Shown piece by piece: positions 35,153 through 47,978 of a stretch of 64,000 nt of DNA. The position numbers and the translations under genes are program-made. The notes beneath the pieces are model-generated. The model did not search any database, had not been told where the DNA came from, and saw only the letters and a list, made by a program, of their open reading frames with translations. How positions within the stretch are numbered: the stretch's first letter is position 1; the number at the start of each line of letters is the position of its first letter. Source of the stretch: Istiophorus platypterus (Eukaryota > Chordata > Actinopteri > Istiophoriformes > Istiophoridae); assembly GCA_016859345.1 (NCBI GenBank), contig CM029115.1, positions 14,668,001-14,732,000 on the forward strand, read 5' to 3'.

Positions 35153-38100
35153 TCATTTTGGGCTTAGGACTCCTGGTTCCAGCTTGGTGCTGCTGCTGCG
35201 GCCCCAGCAGCTTGCCGTGATGCTCATGCTGCGCTGGGTTGCTCCCTGGCTGTGGCTGTGAGTGCGCTCCAGCCGCTCCCGCTCAAGCCGCTCACTGTCT
35301 GATTGGCTCTGCGTGCGCTCTGGTCTGTTGTGGATGCCGCCTGTTGGGGAGCTGGGGGCCGGCTGGGAGGAGATGGTGCGCAGCAGGTGGTTCCTCTTCC
35401 TGAGGAAGTCGCTGTTTGCGCCCAGGCCGAAGCTGCCTTTACGTAGCACCATGCGCGCACTGCTGGACTTGGCTGGCCGGGAACGGTGGTTGTATTCCAG
35501 CTGGGACAAATGAGCTGCATATCCCTCTGTGATGAACTGTTGAGAGGATCAGAGCAGAGACATCCTGTCAGCTCGGAAAAAAAACGGCATTTTTGGATCC
35601 TGATTAATTTAGTTCAAATGGTTTGAGACATTTAAAAGAATTAATAATTGGCAGTATGAGTGACAGTATTATTATTATTATAGAACAAACCAGTGTCATT
35701 TTTTTTTCATAGAACTTTGGGTATTTATTTCAGCATTCTTGAAATATAATAACAGTCTATTTATTAATTTATTTTGTGGAAATGATCAAATGGTACCTGG
35801 CACTGGTGCTGCATCTTCTTGGAGGGTCTGCCAACAATGTATATTTGGGAGGGAGGGAGGCCAATGGAGGTATAGACTGAGATGTCTTTAGTTGATCCAT
35901 AGCCAGCAAAAATCTTCATGTGAGTCTAGAATCATTTAAATGAAGAAGAGAACTGTTGGACAATGGATTTTTATTAACAACTGAATAAATATGTTTCATA
36001 TAGTAACAGCATGTCAGCATTGTTGATTTGGTTTTCCATTCAAAAATGATCTTTGCTATTCATTCCACAAAGATCAAGACTACGGACCCAGAACTCCCCA
36101 AGTCTTACCTCTGTCAAGGACTTGAGGAAGTTGGCTTTGTGTCTGAGCGGGTCATGGACCAGGCCATCACAGAAGGAGACAATGCCATGAGGGAAGTTGT
36201 GCTGAGACAACCAAGCCACTACCCGCTGCTTCTGCATGTCTGGACGTCCTGTCACATAGATGATCAAATAGCCTAAATCCTGCCAGTGTCTGCATGAGGA
36301 GCAACAAGAGAATATACCAAGATATACATTTAACAACACCACATGCTTATGTGCGTCAATCTGAAAAAAAATTCTGGTTCAAGCCCAAGAAGAGCAGCTA
36401 GGTACCTGACCACGTCCACAGCTCCTGCCCGCACTTTGGGGTCACTGCCCATGATTGACACACTGGCAGCAAAAGACCCATCAATACTGAATACCACAAA
36501 CTCTGTACCACGTGGAATAACTGTAAGGTAGCTGTCTGCAAATGTGTGGTCACCCCTTGGGAAAAGAAAGAACAACAGATAGTAGGAAAATGGAGATTGC
36601 TCAAAAGAATTATTTTTTTTCTTGAAATTCACCTTGAGGGCATTTTAACATAATGATCCAAAAAGAAAAAAACGAAACAAACCCCCCCCCCAAAAAAAGC
36701 TTGAATAATTTGTTAAACTAAGAAACCATCAGGGTTGGGGTATTGAAAAGGTACCAAACTAATCTCACCTGATAACCATTTTAACTGGGTAGACTCCAAT
36801 GCCAAGACGCTTGTCTTCTGGGATGACAAAGGACACACGGCCACTGCTGTTGGTCACTTCTGTGTTGAAGTATACCCATTCCCCTGATGGAGGCTGGGTC
36901 ATGATATGAAGGTCAACCTGGAAAGGTTCAAAAAACCAGCATAACCTTATAATTAAAAAAAAATAGCAGAAACATAGTACACAAGCATTACTGACACCAG
37001 TCTGTGTGCTGCTGCATGTGATGACAAAACAGAGTTCACCTTTTCCCCAGCCAATGTGACCATGTCCAGGGGCCCATACATGAAGCGACCTGTCACGACC
37101 TGCTGACTGTCTTCAGTAAACACGGCATCATTCACCCGGTGGTTGGCAGTCACATTCTGTCAAAGGAGTAAAAGACAGATTCATGCATGAAATGTAGTTT
37201 TTGTATTTTCAACTGAATTATGAATACGTTACTGATGCTGAGAGTTTCTTTTTTTTAGGATTTAATTTCCAAATATCTGATGAAATTTGGTTAGAAAGAC
37301 GTTGGATGTTGGAACTAGATAAGTTTCAAAGCAGCTCCGGAGCTTCCTGGAACTGGCTTCTTTTCTAGATCCGATGCCTACCCTGATCTTTACATGAGTC
37401 CTCTTGCGGAGCCACTTCTCTCGGGGTTTCGAGGGGGTGAATTCAGATACTTCTTTCCCATCAAGCTCGAGGATGCTGGAGTTTTCATGCCTCATGACCT
37501 ACAGGGGACATTTCAATGACTCATCTTCTTTACCTCCAAAGAGGACTTATAGTGTGCAGGTCACATATTAACAGACCATAAAGAAGGTATTATGCAGGTA
37601 TTATGAGCTTTACTCACCTGTCGCAGGAGAAAAGACACAACATCAGTGGACTCCCAGTATGATGCATGGAAGAGGTGTGGTAGAGCCACTGTGGGGAAAG
37701 CAGTCAAAGCATCTGGACAGTACAGGGCAAAGTCCAGCCGCTTTGTGCCCCACCAACGTGCGGCAACTGTGATGGGAATGGAGTGAATAGGGTGCAGAGA
37801 TGTAAGGTGAAACTTAAGTGGGAGGCATGTGATGCCATGCAAAGGTGTAACATCCCTCAAGCTAAAGTAAAATGATTATTTCATTCTTTAACCACAATCA
37901 TCATCGATCCCAGCAGTTCTTCAGCTACAGGAGAGAAAGGAAGGAGTTTATAACCATTATTGACAAGAAAATCAAGTGCTGGAATTCAAGTACAGGAGGA
38001 AGATAAAGATAGTTACAGCTGATATATCAGCAACTGAAGATGGTTATTCATGTTAGTTTAGGCACAAAAAAGAATGGATTTGGAAAGAAGGGGCAAGATC

Positions 38101-41100
38101 TCGATTTATACATTATTCCTCATCAGTGGATGAGATTGTCTTGAATCAAGTAAAGGAAAGGAAAAAGAACCTTCTGGGAGAGCAGCAAGTTTTTGGATTG
38201 TGGATGAGTATAGAACAGCAGAAAGAAAAGACCTGTAACCTAACGTAGTCCCCTCCCTTAGAAATATACCTTGCTCCACTTCAGCCTGGGAGTCCAGTGA
38301 GACCAGATCAGATATTGCACAGTCCAGCCCCGTTGAAAGGCAGTTCTCGTACTGGCCAGTGGGACTTAGACCTTCACTAGTGTCTGCCTCAACATCCAGC
38401 TCTGCCACTAGTTCTGCATCAGAAGATCTTGTGGCCTTCTTACGGGACTTAGGAGGACTTTTCAGGAAGAATTTGTTTTGTGATGATAAGGCAAGTTGGG
38501 ACAAAAGGCTGAACTTTTTGGATTGGTTAATTTGGCATGATTTGGCTATGGGGAGAAAACAAAGAGAAAGAAAAAAAAACATGAAAAAAATTTATGCATG
38601 TTGTTATGTGACAGTTTATGACAGTATGAACAGTCTAAAGAGTCATTGTGGGATGTTTCCAGTGTCAGCAAGCTGCCTTAAACAGAAATCTGAACGTCAA
38701 AGCTGAAAAACAACTGTTAGTAACAGTTAAGGTAGAGGTAGGGTGATGTTCTGGTGTTGCATGAGCAGAGATCTGTCACAATTAAATTATGTGCATCTCC
38801 AGGGCTGTAGTAGGTTCTAAAAAAGGCAGGGTTCAGAAAAGTAATGCGAGGTAGAAATAAATGTCCTGGTAAGAAAAGTGAAAGAGTGTGTGTGTCGGGG
38901 GGGGGGTATTTTGGAGGACAATCAAACAAACAGGAAACAGAGTACTGGTTATTTGAGCAAACATTGCAATAGGGAGTGGACAATACAGGAATGGCTGAGG
39001 GGGGCAGGTGTCTACATGCATTACACCATTAGATAAATGCAGCACTCATTCATTGCATTTACATTTAGACAGTGGATAAGAGTAAGACAGACAGTGGAAA
39101 GTGGCGCTAGGCTTACTCTCCTTGGGACTTAACAGGAGATGGACAAAATGCCCTGCATGAGTGTCCATTCAATGCAGGAGTTAAATCTCACTAAGCAGTA
39201 ATAGCGAAAGGAGTGGGGCATTCATTGTCTACCTGGCTGACTAAACTGCTCCAGCTGCAGTGCAGGGTGTGTGTAGAGTCAGAGTAATGGGGTTGAGAGT
39301 GAGAGAAATGAGGGAGGAGAGCTGGAAAAAGAAACTAGACAGAGTAATAGAGGAAAGCTAGACTGACAGAAAGAGAAAGAAGGAGAAAGACTGGTACCAG
39401 TGTTTGTTTGAGTGGAAGGAAGAGAGAAAGAGAGACTTGTTGGTTTTGAGAACACTTACTGTTGGCTATGTTGGTGGCAGTGTAACTGTCTGCCATTCCT
39501 GAGACCTGGCTGGCAATGCTGACCTCACTGGCCCTCCGCTGGCCCCGGGAGAGGGGGCCCGTTACAGGGGATGAGGGGTACGAACTGTCCATGAAGACAC
39601 CACCATGAGACTGAACAACATCCGCTATCGAGCCGAAACAAGAGATCGCATTAGACAGAGACACAGGTAAAGGGAACTCACAATGATGGGAGGAGGAAGA
39701 TGCGGGTTAGGGCAAGAGGAGAGAAATGTGACGGCAAGCACCATGGTTTCAGAGGACACGTGAAACCACAAGGCAGCCAAGGTCAGATTTCTGCAGCCGA
39801 CCGTGTGGAAACACAGGAATATGAATACATAAAACATTTAGTGAATGTAAAATCATAAATATCCACATCTGTTAAAGTCACATGTGTTAGTATCTCTGAT
39901 GGAAGTGGCTATTATCTAACAGCAAAGTAATATTGTATAAAAATCTTTATGCTTAACATTATATGGAATCAGATGACCTCTAACCATTATCACGAGGAGA
40001 AACATAGAGCAGAGTTTTTTCAGGATTTATAGACAGGGGTCCAATTACACTGTGCAAACACAACATCAAAAGCAGAACAATCTTCACATCAAAACCTATC
40101 TCTGAAACACAGATGGCTGTAGAAATACCCTCTGTTGACATCAATAATTTTATACTATGGAAATGATGCAGACACACTAAAAACCAGCTTAAAAACCACA
40201 GCACAAACACAAATGCTTTGGTCCTCCAAACACTGAATGCAACACGAATATATGATAGCAACAACAAAATCAAACACACCATGAGATGCTGATCAGATTT
40301 TTCCAGAGTATTTCCATGGCATGTTGTAAAAATTTGTTAAAATTTCTATTTCATACCAGAAAATCATAATAGGCCAGACTCAACCAGTAAATTAAACTAT
40401 CTATTCAAAGTAACTTAGATAAAAGACTAGATGCTATGTGGTTGATGAAAAAAATCTGAGCATCTTGGACACGACAGCAGGAGGGAAGGAACAAACAGAC
40501 AAAAGGAACACAGTGAGTGGGGGTGCAGAGAGATGCAAGCAAATGGGAGAGGCTACACACACTCCATAGTGGCGGGTGTGGCTTTGAGGGAGCCCTCCTG
40601 CCAGTTTAGCACAGGCACGGGGATGCAGGTCTCACTGATGGTCTCCTGACAGCGAAGGGACAGGGGAGGCCCGCTGTCAAGAAGCAGCTGAGCGTTGCTC
40701 TGGACTGTCTCCACTACAGAGGGAGGCGGAGGGGCAGAAGGGACAGAGGTCAGGTGGGGTTTTAGAGGTAGAGAGCCAGGTTTGCAGACATGGGGACAGG
40801 AGGCCAAGAGAGGAAGAAGGAAAGAGGACAAGGAAGACACAAAAACATATGAAGCAAGAACAACTGAAAATGAGACAAGAAAGCAGAGTCAAGCCCTTAG
40901 TTCAAGCCCACTTATTTGAACTACAATTGCTCCTTAGTCATAGGCTGTCATATCACACTGTTCTAAGATTGTAAATGCACTGGAATCTGCTAGTCATAAA
41001 AAACCTTTCCATTTAAAAAAATCCTTCTGAATTTGTCTTTAAAACTTTACCAGTACTGAAAACTTTGTTAATTAGTTACATAAGGCAAACCTGAGGATAT

Positions 41101-44100
41101 TCAGTGACAGCTCATTTGATGAAAGCTATGACTTCTGACACTGACACATCAAAATATTGGCCTGAAGTCATGAAGAAATATCTTCTTGCGTATTACACCT
41201 TACATCACTCCTTAATAAGCCCTGGTTCCTGGTTCAGGGGTTGAAGCAATTTCAACACAGAAAAATTCTCTGCTCCTTAGCTACCTTATTATTACTGTGT
41301 CATTTTTCATGGGAAATCATTGATGGACATTTGTGTAAACAGGGTAGGATGAGGCTCTAAGGGTTACTCTACTATAATGACCAGTCTGAACAGAAACCAC
41401 CAGCAGGACTATGACCACATTTAGATGAATAAACTGCTTCACAAAAAGCACAGAGTAGAAAAATATTTCATTTTTCTTTGAGACAATTTTTCTGTGTGTG
41501 AAGGAACTCATAGTGTGCTACTAAAGCATCCTAGAGGCATGTGCTGTCTATGGCATGCATCCATGAGAAACCGTGTCAGCAGATGTGATCTTAAGTTAAA
41601 AGAAAAAATCAAACAGCCATTTTATTACAGAGAATTTTGCATTTGTGTCTGTGCTTGTGAATCAAAGTCAGAACTACATGAGCGATTCTACACTGTAATT
41701 CATGATTGGATATTTGTTGAATCAATATTAATGATGCTTTTACACATCATTGGACAGAGGGCTCACCCAGTAGGGCAGAGTTTCCGTCTCCCAGGGGAAA
41801 GCGTTGGTAACGGGGCACGTTGAAGGGAGGTAGGAGGTGAAATTTCCTCTCCAGTAGAGGCTCCAGGCGGGAGGCTGAGGGATCAGCTGGGTGGAACAGG
41901 TTATAGACCTGCTGACAGGCAGGCCGAAGCTGGGCCACTAGAGGGAGAAATTGAACCAAAGACATGAGAAAGGGGAAGGGAAGAGCCTAAAGAATGACCT
42001 TAGATTCAGATGGAAAAGTTGTGCAGCAAAATTCCTTTCTTTATCTATCCTCTTTTAAAAGCATGAGGCCTACTAGCATGTAAGTATTGATAATATAAAG
42101 GAAATATACAATCAATATTTATATGATATAAACCTATATAAGTGCGTCTCCACCCTAGACAAACCTTTTTGCAGATTTTTCACATGACATGACATTTGAG
42201 CAGTTATTACGCTACAGCAAACACTACATTCCTCTGCCACTTACCATCCAGCATAGGAATGACAGTCTTTCTCAAGGCGAGTACAAGGCCCAGTGGAGAG
42301 CCAAAGAGGAAGAAGTCAGACACCTCGAAGTCAAACTTCCCTAGGGAGCCTCCATCTAGCATAGTGCTACTGCTCGACCTACGTGAAGCTGCATCATTCC
42401 GCAAGACACTGGAATGTAAGCTGAAAAGGACAGCACAAAGTCACTTCCTCACACAGACCTAAAGATAAACCACATTCTAACAGTACATGAAACAAGGACT
42501 GAGTGCTTTTTTTTAATGTCCCAGGTAAAGATTTTTGTTATACAACACACAACACACCTGGACAGGAAAGCCTGGTGTTGTTTTATTATGTCAAGTTCAT
42601 AGGTTGAGGAGTCACTTCTCTTGCGTGGCAGTTGTCTCTTAGTGTCATCGCCTGCACTGGCACGAGGGATGTCGATGTTACTGCGACTGAGGTGGCGGCT
42701 GCCTTCCAGGGTTGGGGAGGATGACCCGTGCCCGCTGTTGACAATGATGCCAGGAGAGAGGAGATCTTGATCCTGTGGCAGACATTCAGGAAAGTTTGTT
42801 TCAAAAACGTATAGCACTGATCTCACTGTAACGACTAAAATAATTATAGTTGCAAGCACATATTCAACAGGAACTCAAGGTTTATGATCAGCTAAAAAAT
42901 TTTTAATCCCTACAGTGAATGTTTAGTGTGTTACCTGTACACTGATGACACTGCCCCTGCGACTGCTGTTCTGGCTTTCGTTTACTGTCTGATTGCTGCT
43001 GCACAGAGCATCAAATCCCAAGATTCCTCCCACACAGTCTCCAATGAGGCATACCTAGAGAGGTCAAGGATCAGAAATAATTATTTTTGACACACGACAT
43101 CCTTATGGTTCAGGTTTACTTAAAATATTGATAAACCTTCTCCAACACAGTTCAGTCATTCAAAACTGGATGTTAACGTGACAAAAGAAATTGTTTGCAT
43201 TTATTGTTAAATGGGGCAATTAACTAAATGTACAGTAACACAGAAACTAATGGACAAAGTATTTTGTTTGTGTTTTAATATTCTTTGATAAAAATTTATC
43301 CTGGAAACAAAAGACACTTTTAGCTCATTATAAAATGAAATCTTACAAGACCGAGACAAAAAAAACTGTTGTTATCTGAGAAAATTCCAAAGTACTAATA
43401 ACTTCAAAGGACCATAACTTACCTGGCCGGAGAAGGCAGACCCATCCAGAGACTTTATAAAATCGGCATACACCTGGTTAGCTCTGACGATGACAGTAGC
43501 CACAGCCTCCTGGTATTGTGGAGCAGAGGTGGCCAGGAGGGGCAGAGCTGCCAGTGGGATGTGGTCCTGGCTGCTGGACAGACAACCCTCATCATAGCTG
43601 TAAGGGCTCAGGCTGCCACAGAGGTCAAAAATGGTCAGAATCAAATTATGAACAGTCCAAAGCAACCACAGAGGAGTTAGCAGAAATAAACACAGGAAGA
43701 GGGGATGATGGTCATTAGCTGCACCTGGACCTTTTCCATTATAAGCAAACAACAGTAGCAGCCAGTAAACATAAACCTATAATCATTATCCACAATAACT
43801 GCCTGTAGAAAATGTGTACATGGGTCATCTTACTTGGATACCAGGGAGAAGGCCTCGGCACAGATGGCAGGGCAGGGTACCAAGCGGATGGCGATACGTC
43901 CCAGTGCAGCAGGGTAGTGAACACGCATGACTGTGTCAAAAGCCATATTAATTGTGTTGACATCTGCCTGCTTGCTATTCTGGTCCCCTCCACCTGTATC
44001 TAGGATGTTCCCTCCGTGTAGAACCAAGATCAGCACATGGATTTTGGAAGCTTGCAGGCACTGCTGGGATGAGCTCTCCTAAGAACAGCGAATTAAGAGA

Positions 44101-45176
44101 GGGGTGATTGGTGGGAAAACTGAGGAGCAGCTCTTGTAGAATGTTAAATAAATAGAATATTTACTCAAAAGAATATCATATTTATTAGAATGGCTAAACA
44201 CAGCTTAAAAGCATGCTTACTGAGTGGGGGAAAAAAATCACAGATAAAAAAAAATGATGCCTTTGCCATTGGGCATCAAATTACTTTGATTAGATTTATG
44301 AGTCATGGCTTCTGACTACTGGCCTCCATCTCTTCAAACATGGATCACAGAAGAAAATTCTTTTCACAACCATAGAGGGACGAGGACCGGAAGAACAAAC
44401 AAACAGAGCCAGCCTACACTCCACCTGGACCACTTGTTCCAACTAACAGCAAACAGTGACAATACTTCCCGTGGAAAAGTCACATTAAGTAGAACAGCGC
44501 AATGTGTAGTTTTGTCCGAAGCATCTGATGCAAAACTTCACATTTTCAAAGAAGGACTGTATGTACACTCAACACCACAGCTGCAAGTACACAGGAGTTG
44601 AACAGAGGGTGGTGAGGTTGGGGAGTGCACATAGTTTTGGGTTTGGGCAACAGCAGGGAAAAGGGTTAGGGGCAGTGAGTACTGGGTTTGTTTTGGCGGA
44701 TCGAAGTTCTCTGTGGAGATACCGAAGTCCACAGTGCACTGGGGCCAAAATGTTTACTTACTGATTGGTGCCTTGTTACCATGATGGTGGGAATGGGAGA
44801 GCTATCAGCTTGGCTGCTAACAGAGCCACGCATCTGAACACAAGAGGACAGAGAGGCTCAGGGACAAAGGCCCTTCTCTTATCCTCCAAAGTGTAAAGCC
44901 TGATATAAAACACTAAGTTTATGTTTCATAGATAAACCAAAACTAAAAAAAAATAAAGTTTAGGAAAAGCTTTGGGGCATGAAGGACATGTTCTGTGGTT
45001 TATTCTTCAGGAATGTTTATTTCAGACATGTTTCTGCATCAGAGGAAGCTGGTTAAGATTGTGTTTTGTGCATACGCACTCAATGTGTGATACACATACC
45101 TCATCTAGTCTGTCCTCACCAGTTGCTCTTTCATAATCCACAGTCATTTCCTTGAACAGCTCCCCTGCAAATGCAA

Positions 45177-45223
<47 letters not shown>

Positions 45224-47907
45224 TAGCATCAAGCTCTGTGTCTGTCTTTGATGAAGCGCTCATGGTCTTCATCATACCAGGAGTTTCCTCTGTGTCCGTG
45301 GCTTCAATCTTGTCCATGAGGTCATTAGAGTTCCACTTGGCGATTTCCTTGGGGAAGACCTCCTCACCATCTGAGAGATCCTCTGCAGAGGCAACGCAAG
45401 ATAAATCAGTTTAAGCGCATATGCGATTCAAATTTGTCAGAGATTGAAATAGTCTTATGAGATATATTTGTCTTATAATGAAACAACTGACCAACATAAA
45501 AGAACCTTTTCAAGCTTTCCCATAAAGTCAATCATTAAATGGGTATTATCTAACTACCTGATGTAAAGCATCCCTCACTGTTGCAACCGTCAAATATATA
45601 TTATGCTGGATGTTTTCATGTTTGAAGTCTGACCTTTGTGTTCATCTATGGCTGATGAGCTTATGTTATTATGCTGTCTCAACTGGCAGGTACATGTGTG
45701 CCGGGGACAGTGAACAAAACCAGGTGTCATTTTATTACCATATGGGATTTTCAAAAAAGAAAAACACTTCTATTTACTAAAACGTTAAATACTGAGAAAA
45801 GGTTTTAAACTGTTATGTGTCTTTGAAATCAAAGTAATATACTGATGGACTGTGCTATCCATCCACAGATCATCAGTGATATGAAAAGGAAGGTTAAGGA
45901 TCTAGGAATGAGTATCCCCTTTTATCGCATGATTTCTCTCCTGGGACATTTTGGTCATACAGCCAGTGTCTTCATTTGTGTGAAACAGGAAGCCACCTCC
46001 TGTTCACTTTCGTTTGTGAGCAAATTGAAAATAATATCTAACATTTTATGAACAAATCTCATGTAATTCATTTACTTCCACAGTAGTTATATTACAAATA
46101 AATAATGGTTTTGAAGATATGGAAATCACTTTTATTTCAGTGACTTTTGTGCAGGCAGTTTCTTACCTGAATAAGACTGTTATAAAGAAAAGAATATAAA
46201 CTTGTAGAACTTCTAAAGAAACATGAGGTGTCCTGTAAATGGTTCAACATTAAATTACTAGTTTTTAGTTTAGTTTAATTGCTTTTAAATTATTGAATCG
46301 ATTGCTTCAATGTCTTCCATTTATAAACATGAAGAATGATCTAGTCTTAAATTGGAACAGTGAATCATCAAATAACTATTTCAGTTTCATATGCAACATT
46401 TGCATTGTTGTAAATACAGAAAAACACTATCTTAACTCTTTGTGAAAAATCATGGCTTTGCAGGTTCTCCAACACCTTAATTTACAAATCTAAGTGTAGT
46501 ATACATTTTTTAAATTTTTTAAAGACATTTTTTTTAAATAATGTCTGCAGTACTAGCTTTAAAAAACAAACTAAGTGTGTTTCATTATTCATAGATTAAA
46601 TATGCCTTAGTAAATCAAACACACCAAAAGTGGTATACTTATGAGTTGTCCTCCGAAAGATATTTGTTCATTTTTAATAAAAAAACAAAACAAAACAAAA
46701 CCCTGGACATGTATTGCAAGTGTTCGTAATAGATGTTTTGCTGCAAGACAACTATAACCACAAACAAACTTTAAAGATAGAAATCTAATATCAAAGGCAA
46801 TCTGAGCCACGTCAGCTTCCATATTTAATTTGCATACCTCCATCATGTGATTCATCCAGGCACCAAGGCACACACTTATATTTATATACTCTATCTCAAG
46901 TTCATTTTGCTCCACCAACCTAATTTATTTACCATTATTAAGTAACATGGGTTGTCTTTACAGTACAAAAACATCCATAAATCATAAATATCTGTACTGA
47001 ACACTGGAGCAGCACAACAGTAATCAATGTATTAACTGGGATAGAGGGATATGTACACTAATTATTGACAGGGCAGTCATAACTTTAATCAGATCATTTG
47101 ATAAAATGTGATGCACTTTGACTTCAGTGACCCAAAACACAGCAATTCATCCATACAATCATGTACACTGAAATACACAATAAATTATTGGATGTCAACT
47201 CAATTCAGTCTAGTGATTCAATTCAAGTTACTCACGTCATGAGAAGAGACATATTAAACTTAAAACAGGTGGAAAGTAAAGAGTGCAGCAAAATCAGTAT
47301 GAATGTAATAAATGATAGCAACATGCAAGATTTTATTTTTGTTTCATCATCATGACTAAATGTCATGAAACAACACTGTTGAATTATTTTGAGGTGGAGT
47401 CATTTATTGCTTGGACATATCATGAACTGTAAAGGATGGCGTGTGTATGTGTGCGCATGTGTGAACGGTGATGCAGGAACAGTAGTGTGTTTGAGATTGA
47501 GGGACTGATGGGCAGAAACCACGGGATTTTTTTGAACTTGAAATAAGGATGAGACACATGGCCCATGTCCTTGGCCAAACTCATGCAGCAGAGAGCCAGG
47601 GTGTTGCACCACACCCACCTACTTCAAACGCATCCCCAAAGCATGCTGGGTATCTGGGAAGCTTAAGAACTGATCTGTGGTTAAAGAGATGTGTGCAGAG
47701 TCAGGGGAGGAGGCAGCAAGCAGGTTATTTGAAAAATTAAAACAATAAACATTCAAAGTAACTTCTGCCTTTTGTTTGAAATCAGAACTGTGATTACCAT
47801 GAGCATCGAAGAACTCCTCATCTGAGCTGTCATCCGAGTCTCGTGCTATGCTCTGCATCCTCCACTCTGAGATGCTATGACGTGACGGGCTCACTGAAAA
47901 AATGCAC

Positions 47908-47978
<71 letters not shown>

